From the NCBI GenBank assembly GCA_905182405.1, contig CAJJBQ010000001.1, forward strand, positions 1,488,001-1,552,000: DNA of 64,000 nt, in the 5' to 3' direction. This stretch comes from Akkermansiaceae bacterium. GTDB lineage: Bacteria; Verrucomicrobiota; Verrucomicrobiia; Verrucomicrobiales; Akkermansiaceae. Under the pieces are notes generated by a model. It was not told the DNA's origin. It saw only the letters and a list, made by a program, of their open reading frames with translations, and ran no database searches. The first letter of the stretch is position 1. Each line of letters starts with the position of its first letter. Below are positions 26,105 to 33,632 of this stretch, in pieces. Position numbers and translations under genes: made by a program.

Positions 26105-28096
26105 GTGAAGTGCGTGATTTCGCTCGGTGGAGGTGGTAACTTTGGAGATGAGATCCGGGAGATATTCTCGGAGACCGGGCTTCTGTCGAAATCTCCTGAC
26201 TTCGAATATCGTGCGGAGCAGCAGCAAATGGCGGGTGAAGTCGCGGAGGCTCTGGAAGGGGAGCGCTCGCTTGTGATCGAAGCGGGGACAGGGGTCGGCA
26301 AGTCACTGGCCTACCTTATTCCTGCAATTCAATATGCGATACGGAATGGGAAGAAAGCCGTGCTTTCGACTCATACCATCAATCTACAGGAGCAGCTGAT
26401 GGGAAAGGATCTTCCGATTGTCCGCAAGCTCCTCACCTCCGATTTCGACGCCGCCCTTTTAAAAGGAAGAGGGAATTATCTTTGTCCGCTGCGGTTGCGT
26501 CGGGCGATGGACAACGGTGGGGACCTTTTTACTACGAGTGAGCGGGAGGAACTCATGGCGATCTGGAAGTGGTCGGAAACGACTCACGATGGAACACGGA
26601 GCGATCTCGATTTCGAGCCCGCGCCGAAGGTTTGGCTGCAGGTTTGCAGTGAGGCGCACATCTGCACGCAGAAGACCTGCGCGCCGCGTGGCAATTGCTT
26701 CTTTCAGGAAGCTCGGAAACGGGCGGCTGCGGCGACTGTTCTGGTCGTCAATCATAGCCTCTTTTTCTCTCTTTTAAATCCGGAAGACGAGTGGCACGAA
26801 AAGGAAACTGGCTTCCTAGTGCCCAATGATTTCGTCATTTTCGATGAGGCGCATACTTTGGAAAGTGTGGCGGCCAAATCGCTGGGCTTGCGGGTCACCC
26901 AGGCGGGTTTACGCTTCGATCTCCAACGGCTTTATCACCACAAAACGGGGAAGGGTCTTTTGAAATATGCCGGGGCGACCGATGCAATGCATGCGGCGCG
27001 GCACGTGCTGGAGCAGTCGGAGATCTTCTTCGAATCGGTGGGGCAAGAGGCGACCTTTAAAGATTGGTCCCGCGAGTTCCGGGTGCGTGAACCCGAGATC
27101 GTGGATAACACCCTTTCCGAGCCCCTGCGAGAGTGCTGGAGTGCGATCGAGCAGGCTGCTGAAGGGATCGAAGATGAAACCAAGCGCAATGAACTCATGG
27201 ATGGCGCCCGACGATTGCGCGAGCTTCACGGGGGGCTGAAAATGTTTTTGGATCAAGAGGACGATGAAAGTGTCTACTGGGTCGAGAAGGGAGGAAATGA
27301 GGGGACTTCATTTAGCCTCAATGCTGCTCCGATCAACATTGCAGATCGTTTGCGCCCGATCCTTTTTGGTCCGGACAAGTCCTGTATTACGACGAGTGCT
27401 ACCCTAGGAACAGGTGACGAACAACTGCGCTATTTTCGTGAACGAGTAGGGGCCGATCATGTTCCGGCGGTGAAGATTGGCAGTCCCTTTGACTACCAAA
27501 AACAAATGTCGATTTATGTTATTAAATCGATGCCCGATCCTCGCGACGACGATTACGAGAAGATGCTCATTCATTGGATTGAGCGCGTGCTGATTAAGAC
27601 GGAAGGAAAAGCTTTTGTTCTTTTTACCAGTCATCGCTTACTTCGATCAGTCGCGGAAGAAATGGAAGATTTTTTCGAGGATCACGGTTGGACGCTCTTG
27701 GCACAGGGAGCTGGAATGCCCCGGCAGAAGATGGTGGAGACCTTTCGGGAGGATATCCATAGCGTGCTCTTTGGCACCGATAGCTTCTGGGCAGGGGTCG
27801 ATGTTCCGGGCGAAGCGCTCAGCAATGTCATCGTTACTCGCATTCCTTTCGCGGTGCCTGATCATCCGCTGACTGCGGCCCGTCTGGAGGAGATCGAGGC
27901 GGAAGGGGGGAATTCCTTTATGGATTACTCTGTGCCTGAGGCAGTCATTAAGCTGCGTCAGGGAGTAGGGAGATTGATCAGATCAAAAAAAGACAGCGGG
28001 ATGGTCGTGATCCTCGATAATCGAGTGGTGACTAAGCGCTATGGGAAAACCTTCCTAGCTGCTTTGCCGAATGCTCCAGTTAAAATCGTCGATTAA
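26105..28096 (+). CDS. dinG: DinG-family ATP-dependent helicase (XPD-like, Fe-S)
   Basis: 663 residues. Walker A is EAGTGVGKSLAYLIPA (about residue 58) and the DEAH box is VIFDEAHTLES (about 245). Between them are the cysteines of a [4Fe-4S] cluster (CPLRLRR, then CSEAHICTQKTCAPRGNC). The C-terminal helicase motifs are FVLFTSHRLLRSVA, DSFWAGVDVPGEAL, VIVTRIPFAVPDHP and KLRQGVGRLIRSKKDSG. The family unwinds R-loops and damaged DNA 5' to 3'. It starts at a GTG; a later start is possible since the first 20 residues are not conserved-looking. Its stop overlaps the aroD stop in tail-to-tail order. Confidence 0.9.
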   Translation: MKCVISLGGGGNFGDEIREIFSETGLLSKSPDFEYRAEQQQMAGEVAEALEGERSLVIEAGTGVGKSLAYLIPAIQYAIRNGKKAVLSTHTINLQEQLMGKDLPIVRKLLTSDFDAALLKGRGNYLCPLRLRRAMDNGGDLFTTSEREELMAIWKWSETTHDGTRSDLDFEPAPKVWLQVCSEAHICTQKTCAPRGNCFFQEARKRAAAATVLVVNHSLFFSLLNPEDEWHEKETGFLVPNDFVIFDEAHTLESVAAKSLGLRVTQAGLRFDLQRLYHHKTGKGLLKYAGATDAMHAARHVLEQSEIFFESVGQEATFKDWSREFRVREPEIVDNTLSEPLRECWSAIEQAAEGIEDETKRNELMDGARRLRELHGGLKMFLDQEDDESVYWVEKGGNEGTSFSLNAAPINIADRLRPILFGPDKSCITTSATLGTGDEQLRYFRERVGADHVPAVKIGSPFDYQKQMSIYVIKSMPDPRDDDYEKMLIHWIERVLIKTEGKAFVLFTSHRLLRSVAEEMEDFFEDHGWTLLAQGAGMPRQKMVETFREDIHSVLFGTDSFWAGVDVPGEALSNVIVTRIPFAVPDHPLTAARLEEIEAEGGNSFMDYSVPEAVIKLRQGVGRLIRSKKDSGMVVILDNRVVTKRYGKTFLAALPNAPVKIVD

Positions 28097-28758
28097 TCGC
28101 GGAGGCATTCCCTTAGTTTCGAAACGGGCCACTGATCGGGAGCGGTGGGAGTATTACCCAGATATCCATAGTTCAGGACGGAGCCCAAGGTGATCATTTC
28201 AGGTCTGGCCTCCGCTCCCTGGGGCCCCATGCCCATTACGGAAAGTGGTGGGAATTTTCCTAAAAGTGTACGATGAACGTCTAGGTCGCTCTCCTCCGTC
28301 ACCATGGTGGCAAATTTATGCAGGTCGGCCACCGCTCCGATTCGCGCTTTTAAAGCGTCTAGGGGAGGGGTCTTTTGGAAGTCATGGAAGGATCCCACAA
28401 CGCTAACATTTTCCCGTTTCGCCTGCTCGATAACCCCCATCAATTCCGGGAATGAACTGAGTTCAATATCGATGGCCGCGGCATAGGGCATGAGCCGTTG
28501 ATAGGCTTCGATACGATCAGAAATTGAGAGCTGATTTACACCGCCTTCCAGAGCCCCTCTTGCGGTAACTAACAGAGGGATAGCGCTTTGTTTCGCATAA
28601 CTTAAAGTTTCTCCACTTGTCCCGAGTGAGTCCAAACGGAGCTCAATGACATCACAAGTATCATGAGAAAGAGAGAGGGTGGAGGCCTCCGAAATGGCCC
28701 CGACCACAAGCGCCCTACGAGATCTAATGGCATCACTGATTATCTTTCTTCTCTGCAC
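28093..28758 (-). CDS. aroD: Type I 3-dehydroquinate dehydratase
   Basis: 221 residues, the family length. It dehydrates 3-dehydroquinate to 3-dehydroshikimate through a Schiff base. Active-site residues are visible: VIELRLDSLG (substrate-binding Glu/Arg), VVGSFHDFQKTP (catalytic His) and DLHKFATMV (Schiff-base Lys). LSVMGMGPQGAEAR gives the phosphate-side loop. It is convergent with the helicase gene, the two stops sharing TTAA. The other shikimate genes are elsewhere; the EboD-like gene 5 kb away is not the housekeeping AroB. Confidence 0.93.
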   Translation of the reverse strand: MQRRKIISDAIRSRRALVVGAISEASTLSLSHDTCDVIELRLDSLGTSGETLSYAKQSAIPLLVTARGALEGGVNQLSISDRIEAYQRLMPYAAAIDIELSSFPELMGVIEQAKRENVSVVGSFHDFQKTPPLDALKARIGAVADLHKFATMVTEESDLDVHRTLLGKFPPLSVMGMGPQGAEARPEMITLGSVLNYGYLGNTPTAPDQWPVSKLRECLRD

Positions 28759-28915
28759 GACGGCACTTTGCGCTGCCAGATCAAGACTGTCAAACGAGCA
28801 GCGTTCAGACTCGGCTTACGCTGTCAATCGCGAAAAATATCACCATTTTTCAGCTTTTTGCTAGCCGACCCATCATTCGATTCCCTAGTTTGATGGAAAT
28901 CACATCGGTTACAAC

Positions 28916-29545
28916 ATGAAGGGGAATAAAATTTTAAACACAGTTGCTGTTCTCGGCCTCACCATGGCCTCTGTTTTCGGCCAGGCTGATGAAATTAAGG
29001 CGAGCAAGGACAATAAGTTCGCAGTCGGAAATCCTGATTTCTTTGAGCTTCCTTCACCGAGTATCGATACGGGCGTCAACAAGAAGTTTAAATCCAAGGA
29101 CTGGCTTGAGATTGAAGTCAAATTTAAGGTTCAAAAACTCAAGAGTCCACCTAAGGACGAGTATCTCGACTCTGTCGATGTCAAGTGGTGGATCGTAGTC
29201 AAGGGCCAGGACAGAAAAGCCTATTTGATGGAGAAAGTAGTGAATCACGTGAATATTCCCGTGGACGAAGAGATGATTGCCTCTGTTTATATTTCACCCA
29301 ACACCTTGCGTCGCATCACCGGAAGCTCCTCCGCAGGGAAAAGCGATCTTGAAGCAGTAGGCGGCGAGATTCTTTACAATGGCGAAATGGTTGGGTTCTT
29401 CACCCATGGCCAACGCAAAGGATGGTGGCGTGAAGATCTCAAGAGTATCGAGCGCACCTCCAAGTTTCCACTTCTCAACAAAAGCGAAACACCTTTTCAA
29501 ACTCTCTGGTATGACCGTTATGCCGAGATCGCACCGAAGAAATAA
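28916..29545 (+). CDS. Exported pilus-locus protein, Amuc_1102-like
   Basis: 209 residues. A signal peptide (LNTVAVLGLTMASVFGQA) is followed by a beta-rich domain: KDWLEIEVKFKVQKL, VDVKWWIVVKGQDRKAYLM, VNHVNIPVDEE, VYISPNTLRRITG and EILYNGEMVGFFTHG. No catalytic motif is visible. It is the first gene of the five-gene block and matches Amuc_1102 of Akkermansia by position and general architecture; that homology is from memory, not alignment. It may be a periplasmic or surface component of the pilus-like machine. The next gene starts 114 bp downstream. Confidence 0.75.
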   Translation: MKGNKILNTVAVLGLTMASVFGQADEIKASKDNKFAVGNPDFFELPSPSIDTGVNKKFKSKDWLEIEVKFKVQKLKSPPKDEYLDSVDVKWWIVVKGQDRKAYLMEKVVNHVNIPVDEEMIASVYISPNTLRRITGSSSAGKSDLEAVGGEILYNGEMVGFFTHGQRKGWWREDLKSIERTSKFPLLNKSETPFQTLWYDRYAEIAPKK

Positions 29546-29659
29546 TTTTTCTGGCTCTTTTCGAAAGAGCCGTGGCCTAGAGGGGTCGCTAATCATTTTC
29601 GCCTGAGCCTCTTATTACTCTGGCAAAAATCTGACAAAGTAAGCAGAACACACACCACC

Positions 29660-31411
29660 ATGGCTGATTCACAGTCGATCATCGCACTAAACATTGGATC
29701 CCAACGGATTTCTATGGGCGTTTTTGCCCAAACCAAGAAAGGCTTGGTATTGAAATCCCAGGGAGCAACAAGTATCCTTGCCGACCCGGCAACTGAAGCC
29801 GCGCGCATTCCGCAGGTTCAGCTCGCCATCAAGGAACTAGCAAAGAGCCTCAAGCTCGCAAAGCAGAAGACCGCTTACTCCCTTTCCGGGCAGTCGGTGT
29901 TTGTTCGCTTTGTGAAGCTGCCACCTCTTGAGGAAGAAAACGTTGATGAGCTCGTTCGCTTTGAGGCTCAACAAAACGTTCCGTTTCCTATCGACGAAGT
30001 CGTCTGGGATTGGCAGGCGCTCAAGGGGGGGGGGATCGAGACGGAGGTTATTCTCGTTGCGATCAAATCCGACTCTCTTAACGATCTTAACGAAGTAGTT
30101 GCGGAAACGGGCTTGGGGACACGTCTGGTAGACGCTGCTCCAACGGCTCTTTATAACGCATTTCGCTACAACTACCCTGATCTTAGCGAATGCACTCTCC
30201 TTCTTGATGTGGGGGCCAAAACGTCCAACCTCATCTACGCCGACGGAGAGAAGTTTTTCACGCGGACGGTATCAGTCGGCGGTTCTTCGCTCACCAGTGC
30301 GATTGCCAAGGACTACAATGTTTCCTTTGCTGAAGCAGAGAATACTAAGCTCACAAACGGTCTCGTGACCTTGGGTGGGGGACACGCGGCCCAGCTTGAT
30401 GAAGCCACTGCCGCACTCGGCACGGTGATTCGTAATGGCTTAACGCGTCTTACCTCGGAAATCGCTCGGACAAGCCAGCTTTTCCGCAGCCAGCATGGGG
30501 GCACTGCTCCTAAGAGGGTTCTTCTTGCGGGTGGTGGTGCAAACCTCCCCTACATGAAGGAGTTCCTTGAGGAGAAGCTCAATCTACCGGTTGATATCTT
30601 CAATCCGCTCCAACGCATTTCAGTTGGAAACGGTGTCGATGTTGAAGCTCTGGGTGCTCAAGCGCACATGTTGGGTGAAATCGTAGGCCTTGGCGTGCGT
30701 GCTGCGGGCAAGGCGACCGTTGATATCGATCTTGTTCCCGACGTTGTTCAGGCCGAGCGGGATATCACTCGTCGGAAACCCACTCTCATCGCGGCAGCAG
30801 CCCTTTTCCTTGGAGGTCTCGCTTTGTGGCCCGTCTTTAATGTGCTCACTACCTCTGGTGGAGAATCTTTCCTTAAGAAGTCCGCAGAAGAAGTTCAGGC
30901 ACTGACGGGTCCTGCCAAGGATCTGGAAAAGCTCCTGAAGATGGAAGATCAGTCAAATACCTTGATTCGTTCTTATGCTGGAGCTGAAACAGGGCGTCTC
31001 TCCTTGCTGAATCTTCTTGATGATATTTCAGGCTACATGGTCAGTGACCAAGTCTGGATCACCGATCTTGAGCCGCGGGCAGATTACGCGCCCGTCTTGG
31101 ATGAAGGAAATGAACAGGTCATCAATGAAGCATTTGCTTCCGTTCCTTTTGGAAAGAATGTCTATTCTCCCAAAGAGCAAAGTAGCGCGAACTGCGTTGC
31201 CATTCGTGGCTTTTACCGGAGCGATCGAAACGACGTTCTGGCCTTGATCGCCAAACTCCGTAGTTCCGAGTATTTTGACTTCACTTGGAATGGTAAGGAT
31301 CTCACGGAAGGACAAATCGTAAAAACCTTGGAGGCAGCGCCTGCCGAGGGGAATTACGCTGCGCCCTTCGAGCTCATTATTCCGCTCAAAAATTCTATCT
31401 CACTTAAGTAA
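29660..31411 (+). CDS. pilM: PilM-like actin-fold ATPase fused to PilN-like membrane anchor (Amuc_1101-like)
   Basis: 583 residues; ordinary PilM is about 350. The PilM part (1-345) shows IALNIGSQRISMGVF (phosphate-1 loop), VFVRFVKLPPLEEENVDELV, FEAQQNVPFPIDEVVWDWQ, TLLLDVGAKTSNLIY, VGGSSLTSAIAKDY and RVLLAGGGANLPYM. At residues 354-361 comes VDIDLVPD, similar to the INLLP peptide by which PilN binds PilM. A transmembrane helix follows (about 376-396), then a periplasmic coiled/helical region and a ferredoxin-like tail. I read this as a PilM-PilN fusion. It is predicted to be membrane-anchored with its ATPase part in the cytoplasm. Confidence 0.85.
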   Translation: MADSQSIIALNIGSQRISMGVFAQTKKGLVLKSQGATSILADPATEAARIPQVQLAIKELAKSLKLAKQKTAYSLSGQSVFVRFVKLPPLEEENVDELVRFEAQQNVPFPIDEVVWDWQALKGGGIETEVILVAIKSDSLNDLNEVVAETGLGTRLVDAAPTALYNAFRYNYPDLSECTLLLDVGAKTSNLIYADGEKFFTRTVSVGGSSLTSAIAKDYNVSFAEAENTKLTNGLVTLGGGHAAQLDEATAALGTVIRNGLTRLTSEIARTSQLFRSQHGGTAPKRVLLAGGGANLPYMKEFLEEKLNLPVDIFNPLQRISVGNGVDVEALGAQAHMLGEIVGLGVRAAGKATVDIDLVPDVVQAERDITRRKPTLIAAAALFLGGLALWPVFNVLTTSGGESFLKKSAEEVQALTGPAKDLEKLLKMEDQSNTLIRSYAGAETGRLSLLNLLDDISGYMVSDQVWITDLEPRADYAPVLDEGNEQVINEAFASVPFGKNVYSPKEQSSANCVAIRGFYRSDRNDVLALIAKLRSSEYFDFTWNGKDLTEGQIVKTLEAAPAEGNYAAPFELIIPLKNSISLK

Positions 31412-31430
31412 TTATTTCCCGATATCAACC

Positions 31431-32471
31431 ATGAATTGGTTCAAAGAAAACACATTCCTCGGCGTTCTAATCGTCGTAACCTCAGCGTTTACAGCGCTCC
31501 TTATCTACGCTGGTCTCAGCACAGCTTCCAAGCGTGACGCCATAGCGGAAGAGGTCGCTGTTCGAAAGTCCTCCATCAAGAAGATGAAGAGCATGACTCC
31601 TTATCCAACTATCGAATCGGTGGCTGAAAAGAAGGAAAACTTGAAAGCCGTTGTTGCAAGAGCCGAGGCAATGCAGGCTCAGTTCAATAGCTTCCGTCCG
31701 GAAAGCCTGGAAAACATCACGGTCAGCACCTTCTCCGATCGTCTTAAGAAATCAGACGCCGAAGTGCGTGCTCTCTTTGTGGAAAAGAATGTCTCTATTC
31801 CCGAGCAGACTTACCTGGGTTTCGAGCAGTATAAGGGAAGTCTTCCCAAGAACAGTGCCACTGGCGTTCTCGCCTATGAGCTTGCTGCTATCGACTGGCT
31901 CTTCCGGGAGTTTGCCGCAGCGGGTGTTTCGAAGGTAGGTAACTTCACTCGTGAGGTTCTCCCTCCCGAGGAAGGGAAAGATTGGGGAAAATCTGGCGCT
32001 TCAGTAAAAGGAGGGAGATCTTCCAAGCCCAAATCTAGAAGCAAGAGTTCCAGAGGGAGGTCAGCTCCCAGTAAGTCCTCCAAGCCATCATTGCCCACGG
32101 TGAGTGTCGCTAAGCGACTCCCCATCGCATTGACGATCGCGGGTCCGGAGCCCTCCATTCGTAAAGTGATCGAAGCGATCGCGAACTCGGATCAATTTTT
32201 CTTCGATGCGCGCATCGCTCGAATCAAGAATAATGCTGGGGTGCCCTCTTCGCAGGGGATCAAGAAAGCCGCACCTACGACGGACGTAGCTCCGGTCGTC
32301 GATGACGAGTTTGGAGTGGTCGAAGGAGATGACGAAGAACCGGTCGCTGAAGCGCCTACCGGTTCTTCCGAAGTTCTTCAGCGTGTCTCGGGTGGCAACG
32401 ATGTCGCTGCCTACATTCGTCTCGACCTTCTTCTTTTCGAAGAATCCCTTAAATTCCCAGCCATTAAATAG
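31431..32471 (+). CDS. Amuc_1100-like membrane-anchored protein (PilO-like)
   Basis: 346 residues. One N-terminal helix (FLGVLIVVTSAFTALLIYAG) anchors it. A coiled coil follows (about 30-80), then a compact periplasmic part containing YLGFEQYKGSLPK and LAYELAAIDWLFREFAAAGV. These resemble, position for position, the same region of Akkermansia Amuc_1100, the pasteurised-protein immunomodulator (from memory). A second beta-alpha domain (PIALTIAGPEPSIRKVIEAI, then QFFFDARIARIKN) follows. Unlike what I recall of Amuc_1100, a Lys/Ser/Arg-rich insert lies at about 190-220 (KSRSKSSRGRSAPSKSSKP) and an acidic one near 290. The fold and order suggest the PilO position of a pilMNOP complex. Confidence 0.8.
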   Translation: MNWFKENTFLGVLIVVTSAFTALLIYAGLSTASKRDAIAEEVAVRKSSIKKMKSMTPYPTIESVAEKKENLKAVVARAEAMQAQFNSFRPESLENITVSTFSDRLKKSDAEVRALFVEKNVSIPEQTYLGFEQYKGSLPKNSATGVLAYELAAIDWLFREFAAAGVSKVGNFTREVLPPEEGKDWGKSGASVKGGRSSKPKSRSKSSRGRSAPSKSSKPSLPTVSVAKRLPIALTIAGPEPSIRKVIEAIANSDQFFFDARIARIKNNAGVPSSQGIKKAAPTTDVAPVVDDEFGVVEGDDEEPVAEAPTGSSEVLQRVSGGNDVAAYIRLDLLLFEESLKFPAIK

Positions 32472-32473
32472 TC

Positions 32474-33535
32474 ATGTCCTGGATGTCAGAAAATTATCAT
32501 AAAGCCGCCCTTGGAGGTGGAGTTGTCGTGCTCGCTGCCGTAGGCTACTTGTCTTGGAGCAAAGGAGCGGAAATTCAGAAGAGCTTTGATGCCGATCCCA
32601 TTGGGACAGGCAATCCTGATGCTTCGGCTCGAGGTGGAGACCTAGTTGATGCTACCGCTAAGTCTTTGAAAGTGCTGGATAAGCTCAATGCGAAGAAGAC
32701 GTCTGAAGGTCGAATTGTTGATCTCTTCACCAGTGTCGATATGTTTGTCGCCAATGGAGAGGTGGAGGAGCCGATCGATCTTCTCGATCCTAATTTGCCT
32801 CCCATTCATTTGCCCATTCCCAATCCATGGTGGGTTGAGAACCGGGTTGATCCCAGCTATTCGGATTCACTCGATCGCGATAAGGACGGAGACGGGTTCT
32901 CTAATCTCGAGGAATTCACAGACAAGACTGATCCCTCAGATGATACGAAGTATCCCCCTCTGGTGAACAAGCTCGTCGTGAAGAGTATCGATAGTACCTA
33001 CTGGTTGCTCGAACTCAATTCAACCCTCGGGAATGGGAACCTTCAGTTTCGCTTTGCGGACAGTAAGGGGGCTAATCTGCGTATGGGAGCCGCCCAGAAT
33101 GTGAAGGCTGGAGATTTATTCTTCCAGGAAGCTCCTGTCGAAAATCGTTTTAAGGTTATCGAAACGGGCTCTGATATGGTCGAAGAAAAGGGGAGGCAAG
33201 TGGAGAAGAAGTTTGCTCTCGTGGAGGATCTGAAGCCCAATAAAGGCAAGAATCAGTTCAAGGCTCCGTTCCGACCAAAGGGCAACGAAAAACCAGGGTT
33301 TTATCAGTTCGATAACACCGTGACCTTCATTCTCGACGCCGTTGGGCAAGGGGATAAGGAAATCGTCGTGCCAGAGAATACGAGCTTCAAGGTGACTGCC
33401 CATGGAAAGACCCTCGAATATAAGCTAGTGAAGATCGACATGGGGCAACGTCCCAACTTGAAGCCTCTTGCTGCGATAGTGGAATCCGACGACAATGGTC
33501 AAAAATCGACCCGCCGAATCCCAATTTCCGAGTAA
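32474..33535 (+). CDS. Amuc_1099-like membrane-anchored protein with calcium-loop motif
   Basis: 353 residues, starting 2 bp after the previous stop. One N-terminal helix (AALGGGVVVLAAVGYLSW) is followed by a periplasmic region. Residues about 135-155 hold a calcium-loop motif (DRDKDGDGFSNLEEFTDKTD) of the thrombospondin-3 / EF-hand type. Beta-rich segments follow (LVVKSIDSTYWLLELNSTLG, LFFQEAPVENRFKVIE, SFKVTAHGKTLEYKLVKI). It sits where pilP would be in a pilMNOPQ operon, but I see no clear PilP signature. The calcium loop may make assembly calcium-dependent. Confidence 0.75.
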   Translation: MSWMSENYHKAALGGGVVVLAAVGYLSWSKGAEIQKSFDADPIGTGNPDASARGGDLVDATAKSLKVLDKLNAKKTSEGRIVDLFTSVDMFVANGEVEEPIDLLDPNLPPIHLPIPNPWWVENRVDPSYSDSLDRDKDGDGFSNLEEFTDKTDPSDDTKYPPLVNKLVVKSIDSTYWLLELNSTLGNGNLQFRFADSKGANLRMGAAQNVKAGDLFFQEAPVENRFKVIETGSDMVEEKGRQVEKKFALVEDLKPNKGKNQFKAPFRPKGNEKPGFYQFDNTVTFILDAVGQGDKEIVVPENTSFKVTAHGKTLEYKLVKIDMGQRPNLKPLAAIVESDDNGQKSTRRIPISE

Positions 33536-33632
33536 AATCACCCTGACATTAAAGAAAAGTAACGAATTTTTTGGGAGAAGTGGAAAAAAAGCTTCCTCCC
33601 TCCTCATATTTTAACGATTGTTCAACAAGATC

